Under the pieces are notes generated by a model that made no database searches, had not been told where the DNA came from, and worked only from the letters and a program-made list of their open reading frames with translations. 64,000 nucleotides of DNA from Monarcha castaneiventris obscurior (taxonomy: Eukaryota; Chordata; Aves; Passeriformes; Monarchidae): assembly GCA_026261815.1 (NCBI GenBank), contig JAMPIT010000258.1, forward strand, positions 11,027,501 through 11,091,500, read 5' to 3'. Position 1 is the first letter of the stretch. Each line of letters opens with the position of its first letter. The translations under genes and the position numbers were made by a program. Of the stretch, positions 13,371 through 25,870 are shown piece by piece.

Positions 13371-15659
13371 GAGAAACCTGTGTGCCCGCGACAAAGTGAG
13401 GGAACCCAGCAAATGGTGTTTGCCAGCCTGCCACGGGTAAGTGGGTGGTGAAGGAGGAAAGTGAGCACTCGTGTTGCCAGTTTCCTGCTTTGGGAAGGAA
13501 GGTCCCTCCAACTGGCATGAACTGCTGTGCTGCCTGCCAGGAGCGGCGGCTGCTACCCCACAGCTACTCTTCCAGGCATCACAGGTGATGAACAGCAAAG
13601 AAACATTTACTGAGCAAGCCAGAATGCAGTGTATAACACAGGAGCAGGCAAACAATATCTGTTTCAGTATAAGCAATTATTTATCTAACAACAAAAAGGA
13701 TGCCTACGAATAAGGAATGAGGACTTTGGAAGCAGTGACTCTGAGAAGGACTCATGGGTCTTGGCGGGGAGTCACTTGCAGATGAGCTGCCAGTGTGGTT
13801 TGGGGCCAAAAGAGCTGGGGAAACTCAAGTGTGTAGAAATAGAGTAACCAAGTGCTGGCCAGGAGATCTCATTGTCTTCGTGCTTGGCTGTGGTGTGGTC
13901 TTTATTGCTGTATATAATAATATCTACATTGCTTTATTATATAAAGCTTACTTTATTAATACGTATTACATAAAACTTTATTATTTTCCTTGATATCATT
14001 ATTCCTTTTGGTCAAATTTCATAGCCCCTGGGTGATGGGCTCAACTAAATCTCAGCTATTGTCATACCACAAAAGTTAATTGAGACTGGTGGAATGGGGG
14101 AAGTGGGACGCCAGCGGGGTGAATGATGAGCAACAGTAAACTCTGGCCTGCAGATTACATGGAGCTTCCAGCAGGTTGCCACAGGCTTAGCACTTAGGCA
14201 AAGTATTAATTAACTTCTATAGTAATGATCTGCAATGGAGTATTAATAGCACGCTGTGTGCATGCAGATCATCCCAAAGCTGGGAGTGTTGTACAGTGAA
14301 GAAACATAAATAATACAAAAGGATCATGAACCTCTGCAGTACAGGCAGGAGCTACCACAGGAAATGATCTATACCTTGGAAAGAAAGGGGTGAGTTGTTC
14401 AGACCATGAGAAGATGGGGTCCTGTGTTTGATCCATCCCTGTTCCCTGTTTCAAAGCTGAATAGAATCTACCTGGTCAAGAGATCATATTTTAAAGGTAA
14501 ATCTTTGCAGGGTCAGTGTTCCTGTTGGTGGGCTCTGAGCTTTGCAAGGAGGTGTGTGTTGGGCACCTGGATATCTTGGGAGTTTTTCTTGGCTCCTTTC
14601 TGCATATTTGAGTACAGACATTTAAAAACCTACTTTATGAAATTGCTGTGTTGGTACAGTATCACTTTTCAGGGTCACTGCCAAAGCAGGACAGACTTAA
14701 GCTATGAATCTGTGAAGTCTGTGGAGCCAGACATGGGAGGCTGTTTGGTTTGGATGATGTAAGGATATAAACAGGAATTCTGGGCTGAAATCAAATGGTA
14801 AAATGTGATAATAACATGGTGATATAACTCCAATGAAGGACACTCAATATCAGTGGTGGAAAGGAAGGCATGCCTTTGGAAGCACGTTGCAGGGAACCAT
14901 GTCTACAAGGAAGAGTTCAGTTGGTCACTAAAGATCTTTAAACTGGGCCCGTGCCTGCAAGTTCTTGTCAGCACCTGCCCAGGTGTCTCCTGAGGCCAAC
15001 CTACGGCTGTCTGAGGCTCCAACCAAACTCCTCCATGGGGTGGTTTTGCAGATGTTACTTTCTGAAATGCCTCTTCACCACTGTGTGGCAGCACTGGATA
15101 CTGGATTTGTCCTCACCTACCTTCTAGCCAGAGTGTGCCCTGGATTCATGGAAGTGGTCATAGGACTCAACCCTCCAAGCAGCTGCTCTGGCACAGTCAT
15201 GGAGATGGATGGCAATGCTCACAGGTCTTGCTGGAGTCTGCCTTCTGCCCCAGCTGGAGTTGGAAGGTACCCTGTGTGGTCAGCACCCAACCTGGCAGCT
15301 CCTCAAGGAGTGGCTGCTCTGCAGATGAGACACTAATCCAACTTGCATGTCCCAGTGGGACCCTGGAACCCTGTGCCATCACTACCTCAGCATGGGGCAG
15401 GAGAGAGATCCCGCTCCAGGGCCACCAGCAGAGCTTCTTGCTGCAGCAAACACACAAACCCAAACTGGGGCAGTATGTCTCTGCTCTGCCAGGTATTATT
15501 TTGTTGGTGAGCCAGAGCTTCAAACTTCTTTCTTACTTTTATCTGCCAGCCACTAGCAGTGGGTGAGGAGCAGGCACGTGGGCTGCTCCTTGCCATCATC
15601 CCGCTGCTGCTAGCCTTGTGTGCTTGGGAGCCGAGTGCCCTGCCTGGGAATGCTCATTG
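13371..15659. other. No gene recognised
   Basis: An AT-rich pocket at 13900-13990 (TTATTATATAAAG-like) separates otherwise unremarkable DNA. Open frames up to 143 codons near 15135-15566 overlap each other on both strands and match nothing known. Confidence 0.45.
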
Positions 15660-15915
15660 CTGAGAAAATCTTACATCCAGCCTCAGCTTCTCCTTTTTAA
15701 CTTCAGGCTCCTTGTCCTACCATCTTCTGAGACTCTGAACTAATTCCCTTCCTTCATTTATATTGTTACCTTGAAGGTATTTATAGAGCAAGACTGCATC
15801 CCCTCTGACTCTTCACACTGCTAATTTATAAAACCTTGGTTCCTTCAGTCTTTCATAACCATGTGCCTTAATCCTGGCATCATTCCTATTACTTCTGTTT
15901 CTCAAAGTGGAAGGA
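15660..15915 (-). mobile_element. CR1-type LINE fragment (sense on - strand)
   Basis: The phrases ACCTTGAAGGTATTTATAGA, GCATCCCCTCTGACTCTTCA and TTCCTTCAGTCTTTCATAAC, in this order, match the antisense of the CR1 3' portion. The fragment is diverged and carries no intact frame. Confidence 0.55.
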
Positions 15916-16313
15916 CGTTTTTTATATTTTAAACTTGGAACAACTTGCACTCAGGCAAGAGGACATGCACTGTGACAGGCTGCCCACTCCTCGGCAACTT
16001 GGGTTCTTCTCCCCATGGGGAGGCAGGCAAGAAGAGTCCAGTGCAAGAGGGATCCATCCCAGGGGGTGGTGCACACCTGGCAGGCACTCAAATGTGGCTG
16101 GGATAAAGGAATGGGGTGAGGGACCATACTGCCAGCACTGCTGAGCTGCAACACTGGAGCAGGCACTGGCATGGCAGGTACCATCCAGAACTCTTCCCAG
16201 CCTTCCATCCTGAATGGCATCAGCCCTGTTCAGGGCTGTTAAACTGCAAGATTATACAGTGTTAGCCTGGCTCTCACCCATTAGCCTTGATCTGTTTTCC
16301 AGCACCCAAGCCA

Positions 16314-16318
16314 TTCCT
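16314..16318. repeat. LTR target-site duplication, left copy
   Basis: TTCCT directly before the LTR's TG, identical to 17296-17300 after its CA. The preceding base is A in both cases, so a 6-bp alignment is also possible. Confidence 0.7.
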
Positions 16319-17295
16319 TGTACTGGGTTGGCATGGCAAGGTTTGGGTAGTGGGGGGGCTACAGGGGTGACTTCTGTGAGAAGCTCCTGGACGCTCCCTC
16401 CATGTCTGATAGAGCCAAGATGGGCCTGTCACTGGCCAAGGCTGAGCTCATCAGAGACAGGGGCAGTGCCTCTGGGATAACAAATTTAAGAGGAGGAAAA
16501 AACCCCAGCAGCTGCAGCTGGAGAGAGAAATTAGGGTACATGAGAGAAACTGCAGTGCAGACACCAAGGTCAGTAAAGACAGAGGAGAGGAGATGCTCCA
16601 GGTGCCAGAACAGAGATTCCCCTGCAGCCCATGATTGCCACCCACGGTGAGGCAGCTGTGCCCCTACAGCCCTTGGAGGTCCACAGTGGAGCAGAGATCC
16701 ACCTGCAAGTCATGGATGACCCCACACCAGAGCAGGGGGATGTCTGAAGGAGGCTGTGACCCCATGGGAATCCTGAGCTGGAGCAGGCTCCTGGCAGGAC
16801 CTGTGGACCTGTGAAGAGGGAGCTCACTGTGGAGCAGCTTTGCTGGCAGGACTTGCAAGCCCATGGGGAATCCACACGAGAACAGGGAAGAGTGTGAGGA
16901 GTCTTCTCTCTGCAGAGGAGGGAGCAGCAGAGACACCATGTGATGAATTGCCCACAGCCCCCTTTCCCTGTCCCACTGTGCCACTGCAGCAGAGAAGGAA
17001 GAGGAAATCAGAAGTGAAGGTAAGCCTGGGAAGCAGGAATGGGTGGAGGGAAAGTGTTTTAAGATTTAGCTGTATTTCTCATTATTCTACTCTAATTTAA
17101 TTGTTAGCAAATTAAGCTAATTTCCCCAAGTCAAGCGTGTTTTGCTGAGATGGTAACTGATGAATGATCTCTCCCTGCCCTTACCCCAACCACTGAGGCT
17201 TTTGTTCTATTTTATCTCCCCTGTCCAGCTGAGGAGGGGAGTGATGGAGCAAGGTTTTTGGGCTCCTGCTGTCCAGCCAGGGTCAACCCGTCACA
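16319..17295 (+). mobile_element. Solo endogenous-retrovirus LTR, songbird-type, with 5-bp target duplication
   Basis: A 977-bp element begins TG (TGTACTGGGTTGGCATGG) and ends CA (CAACCCGTCACA). It is flanked by TTCCT at 16314-16318 and 17296-17300. Inside there are a TATA-like AAATTTAAG near 16481, several modules built on GGAGCAG between about 16600 and 16900, and an AT-rich stretch near 17040-17110. I recognise this sequence as a dispersed LTR of songbird genomes. The 5-bp duplication fits an ERVL-like group better than the 6-bp ERVK type, though the base before each copy is also A. No gag, pol or env sequence flanks it, so it is a solo LTR left by recombination. Confidence 0.8.
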
Positions 17296-17300
17296 TTCCT
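17296..17300. repeat. LTR target-site duplication, right copy
   Basis: TTCCT directly after the LTR terminus, matching 16314-16318. Confidence 0.7.
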
Positions 17301-17454
17301 CTCTCTATGAGGTTCCAGGTTGCTGTGTGTTAGTGCTGGGTCTTGTCTTGTTGCATCCAGCCCATGGATGTAATGTTTCCAGACAGATTTGGATGCATCC
17401 CGGGCTGTACTGAGTGCCTGCCGGTGATGCTGATATAAATGGTGCTACCTCATC

Positions 17455-17660
17455 CTCTGTTTAATGAAACTTTAAAATGCAAGTGCCGGTCCTGTCTCCG
17501 ATGGTAACGTCACTAAAATTGTTCCCAATTTTGAAGTTTCATTTTTATGGTTACTATCTGAGTCTATGACTCATCAACCAATTTCTAGCCCACACCAAAT
17601 TCTTTATAGAGTTTTCATTCAGTCTTTAAGGAAACTCAGTTATAGCACTACAAGAGCGAC
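17455..17660. promoter_or_regulatory. AT-rich island with AP-1 and CRE-like sites
   Basis: It contains TAACGTCA at 17505-17512 (one base off a palindromic CRE), TGACTCA at 17567-17573 (a perfect AP-1 site) and CAACCAAT just after it. Functional status is unknown. Confidence 0.3.
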
Positions 17661-18619
17661 TCTGAGAGGGCTGGCCACAGAGGGGATGGAGGAGCAGGCT
17701 GCATAATGAGGGCAATCAGTTCAGATAGAGGAGAAAATCAGTTGTAAGACATAGGGATGGATGGGGTTAGAGGAAGTGCAGTCCCACCTCCAGACATCCC
17801 TGTGGGTTGAAGGGGGCATGTGGCTAAGTCCCAGGCAGAAACTGACTGCAAAGCAGCTTCACTTATTGCAGAGGTCCCAAAACCACAAGCTGCTTGAAGG
17901 GCTCGAGGTGCATCTCACATCACCTTCCTCATTACCACAGTGAAGTGCACTCGGCTGGAGAGCTTTGTGATTCATCCCTGGTGTGAGCCATGTGCCGGGA
18001 GGAGCTGGGTGAAGGGCAGATTCCCCAGCCTCAAGAAACTTCATACCACTCTCATACCAGCTCTCTCACATCTTAGTCCTTTCCCAAAACGTGAAAGAGC
18101 TGGGGGGGAGAGCAGAACATCTGCTTCCTGGTGAGGGAGAGATGTGTGGCTGCTCAGCAGGTTATCTGAGAATAGAGGTTATTGAAATTCTTATTTTCCA
18201 GGGACTGCACTTAAAAAGGCTGTTGGTTATGTGAGCTGCTGGACTTTGAAAATAAGATATAGAGTTAGCTTTCCCTCCCCACTGACATTCAGTTCCCTTT
18301 GGATTTTGGAAAAAAAGTCTCCATGTACAAAAGCAAAGGCAGAGTGCAAACATTCCCCTCCTGCCACATGGGAAGGACTGAAACACGGAAGGCTGTGTAC
18401 ACAGGCAAGAGGTGAGCCCTGCAGGCAGGCTGCCTCACCTCCAAGCTCCCAGCTGTGCTGTGGAGCCCTGGGCAGAGGCTGTGGGCTGGCTAAGGCAGGA
18501 ACAAGAAGCAGGAAAGAAAAAGATGGAGGGATGAAACCCTGTTTGAAACTCTCCTGCCAGACAGCTGCAAGCAAGAAAGCGACAGATTCTGGCTGTGTCT
18601 TCTCAACCTTTTTTTGTAA
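17661..18619. other. No gene recognised
   Basis: GC-richer DNA with overlapping chance open frames on both strands (the longest, 175 codons, runs into the CR1 fragment on its right). No motif supports coding. Confidence 0.45.
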
Positions 18620-18960
18620 TGGGATGCACATTGGCCTCTCTCAGGGTCCAGATAACCCCTGTGATGAAGGGAAGATTATTTTTCAAGATTGTCTTCAGAG
18701 ATTTCTTTTAAAATTCTCGGGTGCACTGTGTCTGGATCTGCAGATTTACAATATGTAGGTTGAGTTTTGTCAGATACACTTTCACCATCTCTGTGTTTAT
18801 CCTTTGCTCTTGGCCCCTCCAGTTGCTCTCTCATAAATTCTCTGCTTCCTGCAGGAGAATCCCCAGTTTCTTCATTATCATTACTGAAGGTAGGTGAGCA
18901 CAGTTCTCTCCACCCCAAACCACTCTGGAGTCAGCCCAACTCAGCCTTCAGTAGCTGAAA
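18620..18960 (-). mobile_element. CR1-type reverse-transcriptase fragment (sense on - strand)
   Basis: On the - strand near 18680-18760 an open stretch reads KSADPDTVHPRILKEISED. It resembles the conserved GPDGIHPRVLKEL block at the start of the CR1 reverse-transcriptase domain. The rest of the fragment has no recognisable enzyme motif. Confidence 0.55.
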
Positions 18961-21900
18961 GACTCGGATTTATTCCCTAATTCCTCTGTCCTTCTGTTCT
19001 TGTTTTTGAATTAAAACCATTAATATACAAACACTGCAGTGTGACTAGAGCAAAGCTGTCCACATGGAGGATGTTTAAAATGCACAGTTCATGTGCTACA
19101 GGTATGCATTGTTTTGGCACTTGCTCACCTTCATGTGGACCTGGTGTGTTCATGTATTTGATAGATTGAATGAGTGGGTCACAGCTCTGCCCGTGTATGT
19201 GGGCTGTTTTCTTATTTCTTCTTTCCTAACAATCTTCTGTAATTTTGTTGCTGTTTCATATGCTTCCCTAGCTACGCATTTCTTGTCTGCCATTTTATAC
19301 CTGTGCATTATCTTTGAATTGCTCCTCTCACCACCCAGCCACTCACACTGCAATTCTCCCTGCACAACTGCGCACTGCAATTTTCCCTGCTCTGGGCTGT
19401 CATTGCCCATGGGTGGCAGAACCACACCAGTGGTGTCAGCCACTTACAACTACACAGAGACAGGACAAATGCCCTGGCACCAACCCACTACCTCTGTCTA
19501 GCGAGTGGACTGATGAAAGTGCAACATCTAGGGATGACCTGGAAACTGGGTAAGTCACTGTCGAGCACTCGTGCTGCCCCTCTGCCTTTGGGAGGTGTGG
19601 GGCTCACCATCTCCATTTGCTCCCACTCATGAGCAAAGTGATGGTGAAAACTCTGGATGGCTTCAATCTGCTGCAGACCAAAGGCACTGCAGGACACAAG
19701 GAAAGGATATTCAACCTGGAGCTTCATGTTAGTAGCCATTTCCTTTTGATCACCACGGGCGTGATTCTGCAAGATGCTGAGCATTGGAACGTGAATGCAG
19801 GAGGGCTTCTGACACATCCACACATCCAATATATGTGTGTCAGGACTCCAGAGCTGCTCCAGACACCTGCCTGTTGTGTTTTGCTCGGTGCTTAGCACCT
19901 CCTGAGGCTGAGCATTCCAAGTGAACCCCCATGTGTGACATGCTTCCTTATGGCACTTGGTAGTCCAAATTTAGATTCTAACAACAGCAGTTGTATATTA
20001 GTGTGGTTATAGGGACTGAAGGGAAAAGACCAGTCTGGGCATCCCACACTCCCACAGAACTAGAGCAGGGCTCTTCCCCCAGGACCTTGGCTGCCCCTCT
20101 TGAATTTAAGGAATTGCAAGATTTCCTAAGGAAGGAATAGTCTGCAGCCTATTTTAATCCTTTTTGCTGTGGTGGAGCTGGCAGGACAAGGCTCCGCAAA
20201 GCCTCCTCCTTCTGTTCCAGACCCTGGCTGGGTTTGTGCTTAGCCATGCTCAAGTGTTCCTAGTGCAGGCTGACATCCTGGGTAGCACAGGTTTTGGGGG
20301 GCCAGGAGCCTGCTGCAGGGCCTGCTGCCCTCCTTTTGTAGGAAATGTAGTGCATGCCCCACCTGTCCAGCGGGCACCAGGCAGAGACCCCAGAGAGGCT
20401 CCAGAAATGATCATTCCCACCCCAAACACCTGCCTGGCTGTCACAAGGCAAGCCCAGAAATGGCTCACTGGGGCCCCTGCCCCTGCCTTCGGGCAGGCAG
20501 CAAAGGGCAGGCAGCACCCCACGGCAGGGGAAAGGCTCTCCATCACCACGGCTTCAGCCTTTCCAGCACTCACCTCCCTGCCTGCCCAACACCAGGCAAT
20601 TTCAGACTGCAGCACTTCTCTCCTGAGGAAATACTGGCCATAGATTTAAGAATAGATATTGCCAAATAGTATATTGTTTTCATAAATCTCTGTAGATCCG
20701 CTTTATATCCTAGAGGCTAGACATTCTAATTATTGCTTCTATTTTATCTAAATTGGCAACAAAGCCGTCATAGCTCAGCTCAGAGACAGTGCAGGTAATT
20801 CTGCTAGACCAAATTCTGACCTTTTAAAGTTCACTCTGAAGTGTCTTCTCCGCTCTCTCCGGTTCTCGCCTGGCTCTTCGGTTCTGCTTTTTTAGAACCA
20901 TCGCCCAATTTAAAATAGCAATCACCATAGCTTCAATACATTGTACCTTAAAGACGTAGGCAATTACTGTGTGAAATATCTCAGAAGCAGGACTAATATC
21001 AAAGGGCATTCTCATACCCTTACAACATCCAAATAGCATATTAAAGATCTTGTTGAAGTTAGATTTAAGCTTGTCTCTTCACAGTTTATTTGCTGAAGCA
21101 AATGCCCTTCATTTCACAGTGATTTTTTCCCCTTTTGCTGGGAACCTGCCTGTCATACAGTGGTTTCACAGAACAGTGTTCATGTGTTGCAGCTGCATTT
21201 AAATAATGTAAACCAAAGCATCTCCCTCCTTAAGCTGCCTCGGCAGCGACAGATACAGAATTAGCTCCATCTGAAATTTTTTCCTTCTTTCAACAGCTCC
21301 CAGATTTTCTATACGAAGTTGCATTTTTGCTTTACCACTTAAAAGTGGGATTTTTGTTTTTTTGGTTTGGAGAGATCATTGAAGTAACCAATCTTTGGAG
21401 TTTAATGTGGTATTCCCTTCCAGACAGCCTCAGTCCAACCAGATATCTGAGAATCCTCCTGGGCTAAGCCTATTATAGCAAATGTTTCTCCTCCTTTGCA
21501 GGATTTTTTTTTTTTTTAGTGTAAATGACATTCTGTGCACCAGCTTTTAAACTAAAGTGGGACTCGACTGTCACAAAGAGTGTGGAGTGGCACAGGGTGA
21601 ACATCTCCCTATATGTCATCCTGTGGCATTTACAATAAAAATATTTCTAAGTTCACAATTAGGAGAGGTTCTCAAGTAGTGCCTCTGGATGGAATTGTTG
21701 GAAATGCATTATCTGGTGCTCATTTAAAGACATACAATGTTGTGTGTTTTTGTTCTTTTTAATATTCTAAATGCAAAGCAGTCTTTGTTGTAGGCTCTTG
21801 ATTAATTCCCATTACTGTAGCACCCTGTATTGCTTTCAAACAGTGATTTCCAAAGTGGCTTGTGCCTTTCCCCAGCCCCAAGGGCAGTGCCTGCTGCCTC

Positions 21901-24900
21901 CCCTTCAGGAGGCTCTCAGCCCATCACCCACGGCCCATCACCCACTGCCCTCATCGGTGCCTCAGGGCAGGGCTGGCTCAGCACAGCATTGCCCAGGGCT
22001 CCAGTTTCAAGGATACTTCCATAAACCCATCTATTCCCCAGTTCTGGCCAATTTATTTGGTCTTGTAGGGGAGGGAAATAAGTTAATATCCCACAAAGCT
22101 TCAGAGAAGGGCATTAAAACCTGATGCAACTGCCTCCTCAGAAGCTGGAAGACAATTAACGCCAAATATGTGATGTTTTGGGTGGATGGAGGCAAGGGTT
22201 TCAGTGCTTGGCAACATTGCCAACTTCTGGTGTCTGCACATACATTTCTTATTCTTTTCCCTGTAAAGTTTGACCACTCACTTGAACATATTTGCCCCTG
22301 TACAAGGGTTTGCTCTGCTGACATTCACTGCTCATGCAATCTTGTCTCTACCCTCTCTGCCAGAAGGCACCTTGGCACAACTCTGCCACTACCAGAGAGA
22401 ATTATTTTCTGCTTCATTTGTGGCATATTCGACTAAACATGATATGATTTTCGCCTTGTGTTTCCAACAAAACTTAGCAAACAGGGACTCCCGCCTGTCA
22501 GAAAATGTCTTATTCCTCCTTTCTTTTCTTCACTTTTAGCCTTTTGTTTTGGAAACGATGCCGCATAAATAGCTGCTTATTCTGCAGAGAGGGATTTAGA
22601 GCCCTGCTGGTGCCTGCCAGCCTTCTCATCCCCCCATCTCTAGGCAAGAGCCGTGTACAGCCCAGCAGCCGACCTGCTGCCCATGCTGAATTTCACCCCA
22701 AAAGCCTCTGGCTGAGGTTCAGGTTATGGCAGTTTCTCACAGCCTTCTGTAACTCATTTACTTAATGATCCTCTCCATACAAGTCTGTCTGTTATTAATG
22801 AGTCACTAAGTTTTCAACAATCCTATGTTTGAGCTTTAAGGTTTAAGCCATCACATGTGCATCCACTAATCTGCATTGCAATTAATTATGAATAAAAATG
22901 AGTTTTTCCTCTACACAACATCAGAGTCTCCCATGTGCCCTGTGATCAGCAGCAAGGCTCCATCCTGGTGTAAAAGGGTTCCATGGCTGCAATGGTGGCA
23001 GCTGCCTTTGCTGTCTTCTCCAGGATTCTGCTCGTTCCCCCTCTCAGGCATGCCTGCTCAGGGGGGTTGGCAGTCCAGTGCTGCTCCCTGTTGTTCCTCT
23101 GCACAGTGTCCCACTGGTATTTCAGTCACATACCCTCCCCCCAACCTCTGCAATGCTAGCCAAATCACAATTGACTTCATGCATGAGAACTTCTCATTCT
23201 TCCTGCTTATTCCCTTGGTTTCCAGCCTCAATGCAGAGACAGCTCTGACATATTTTGCTTATTCCCTCTCTAATTCTCCCTCTAAGTTTCCAAATCTCAT
23301 CACAGCCATATTTTCTTGCCTGTGCAGACTCGGAAATCCACATGCAGAGACGGTAGGAGACATCTCCTTCGGACCCCTCAAACCCTCTTCTTGCTGAGGA
23401 CTGCCTGGTGCAGGGGCTCTCCAGGAGATGTCCCTAGCAAAGGACATGAGCTCACTCCCTGAAGGGATGAGACTGTGCCCCTGACAGGGCTCTAGCTGTT
23501 GCCCAAACAGAAAAAAAATGGAAAAGTAACTTCATGAAAAATCTTATTTCTGTTTTGCTTGGTTCCAATGAAATCTTTTCCTTAATTTGTTTCAGTTTTC
23601 AAAATCCAACTCTTCTGTACACCCTCCCTCATTTTTGTCACGTTCTCTCCACCTGTGTGTTTATGGATTTTATTTTACCCACTCTCATTTTCTTCTTTAG
23701 GAAAAAACCCAATGCGGCCCAAACCCCTGTTTTTCTTATTCTGTCATCTCAGATTACCAGAATTAGTGCTTCTTTTTTTTTTTCCTCTCTTGTCACTTTT
23801 CCAAAATTGAAGAAGTTTGGCCCTCTTCCAGCTAGAAAAGGAAAAGTCATAAGGCAGTCCCCACCCACTATCCTTCTGCTCCACTCCAGAGCAGGAACAA
23901 CTAACGGGAAAGAAATGGGAGAAGAGGCAGGAAAATAAAATAACACACCAAACTTCCAAACTTTTTATTTCAAAGAAATAGATATATTTTTGTGATTAAA
24001 AAAAAAAAAAAAAACCCAAAATCACTAAGGAAGAGACATTGCTTTATACCCACAGCATTTTCCCCCAAATGAGACACTTCTATCTTTCAGAAAGAAGCAG
24101 GATGCTTGGAAAGGTGCTTGGGTAGGGGCACACACAAATTGTGCTGCTATGGGCTCAAGGCTCAGCTTAGCACAGGGTGACACCTCCACAGGGCCAACAG
24201 ACACCAACCCCAGTGTCCTGAGCAGCTGCCCAGCCCTGCTGAGCTGGACTGAACATCTGAGAAAGAAGGGAGAGAGGGAAACAAAACCAGCCCTGAGCCA
24301 CCTCCTGCCCCTGTGACATGCAGGCCATGAACATATTGAGGCCAGCACAGGCAGTCCTGGTGTCCCTGGGACAGCTGAAGCACCCCGGGTACAGAAGGGT
24401 TTGTGCACAACAAGGCTCTGGAGCCTCCCCAGAATATGGATTTACCTATCTCTCACACAGGAACTGGTTGTTAAATTGGTAAAAATGCTGCCTTCTAGGT
24501 AGCTGATCCAACATCTCCTGCCCTCCTGCTAGCATCTTGTATTTCCTTTCTAGACTGAATTTTTCTAACTGCTGCTTCAGTCTTCAGATCTTGTTGCTCC
24601 TCTGTGAGACAGAGACTGCTGAACTGTAAGGAACATTTCTGGCTGAGGTTGGAGCATCCCTCAATCTTCTTTTCAGCAAATTGAGCAGTTTGTACCATTC
24701 CAGTCTTGTACCAGAGCTTGTTTTCTGATGCCTAGATAGTATGTATGGCTTTCCTTCCCTGAACTTTGGTGACCTTTTTAATTCTGGACATCTAAGTTGC
24801 TAATAACCCACAGTAATCTTTTCAACAGTATCATCAAGAGTCAAGATACTCCTCTGCTTTTGTTTGATATTCTCCTGTTATATATTCAAGGAAGATGTTG

Positions 24901-24999
24901 GATGCTTTCAGCACGCTGTTGAAATGACAGCTCATGTGGAGTCAGTTACCTGAAATCATTCATGAGCCTTCTTCTGTCACAGCTTTCCAAGCCCCATCC
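18961..24999. other. No gene recognised; AT-rich island at 20640-21130
   Basis: Mixed composition. 20640-21130 is AT-rich and poor in open frames on the + strand, with words such as TATCTAAATTGG and CCAATTTAAAATAG, and may be regulatory. Other open frames, up to 173 codons near 22876-23397, have no recognisable domain. The A17 run lies at 23998. Confidence 0.4.
23998..24014. repeat. A17 homopolymer
   Basis: Seventeen consecutive A residues preceded by AT-rich DNA. No retrocopy of a known gene is recognised upstream. Confidence 0.85.
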
Positions 25000-25870
25000 T
25001 GGTGATAAAGGCTGCAATCTTTGTTCCCAGTTGTCTTTGCTCGTATGCACCCATATTAAAATGCATTTAGTTGGATTATGGCCATTTTAGCAGGCAATTT
25101 AGAAGATACTAGAGCAGCAACATGGCCTGCCCATTATTAACATCCCTACCAGTCACTGCATCACCTGCAGACTTCACCATCACAGCTTTTTCATGGTCAA
25201 GGTTGACCATCAGATAAAAACATACACACACTTGCAACGGGAACAGACTCCCCCAAGAGACCTCACTGAGGACACCTCCATCCTCTGAAGCCTCCCCAGT
25301 AGCCACCCCATGGTGAGATCTGAGACAGGTTTTAGTCCATCTAGTGTGTGCTCTGATAATTCCTTCTGTAGCGTGGGTTTTTGCATTCCAAATGTCATGT
25401 AGTAACAGGAAAAATGCTTTAAGCAATTCCGGTTTGCTGCAATGGAACGCTTGCCTTTATCAGTTAGACCTAAAAGGCCGTCCAAAGAAAGACCCCACAA
25501 AAAGCCATGAACCAACCAGTTCATGTGCAGGTCTCTGGGCTGTGCCTTTAAATTTTTCTAAACACTGGAACTACACTGACATTTCTCTAGTCTTTTGGAA
25601 TTTGATCATTTTTCTAAGATCTATTAAGCTGTGCTGTTGGCTTGAGCTAGTTCCTTCTAGACTCTTGAGCATCAGCTGTCTGGATGATCTGCAAATGCTG
25701 AATTCGAGGAGATCATGCCTCACATCCCCCATTGTTACAGATGGCAGGATTTATATTCCATCCACAGTATCATCTGGAGATGAATATATCCTCCTGCTTC
25801 ATTCCAAATACAGAACAGAAATATCTACTAAACATTTCTGCCTTTCTGCACCAGTCACCATCTGGCACGA
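25000..25870 (-). mobile_element. CR1-type LINE fragment (sense on - strand)
   Basis: On the - strand near 25821-25780 the sequence reads EMFSRYFCSVFGMKQEDIFI, the linker region before the CR1 reverse transcriptase. The stretch at 25540-25700 matches the antisense of the following part. A 268-residue + strand open frame across this region is an antisense artefact. The left boundary is uncertain and could extend towards 24500. Confidence 0.55.

Noticed and set aside
23950..24014. Processed pseudogene with a poly(A) tail
   Set aside because: An A17 run is present, but no recognisable gene body or flanking duplication was found.
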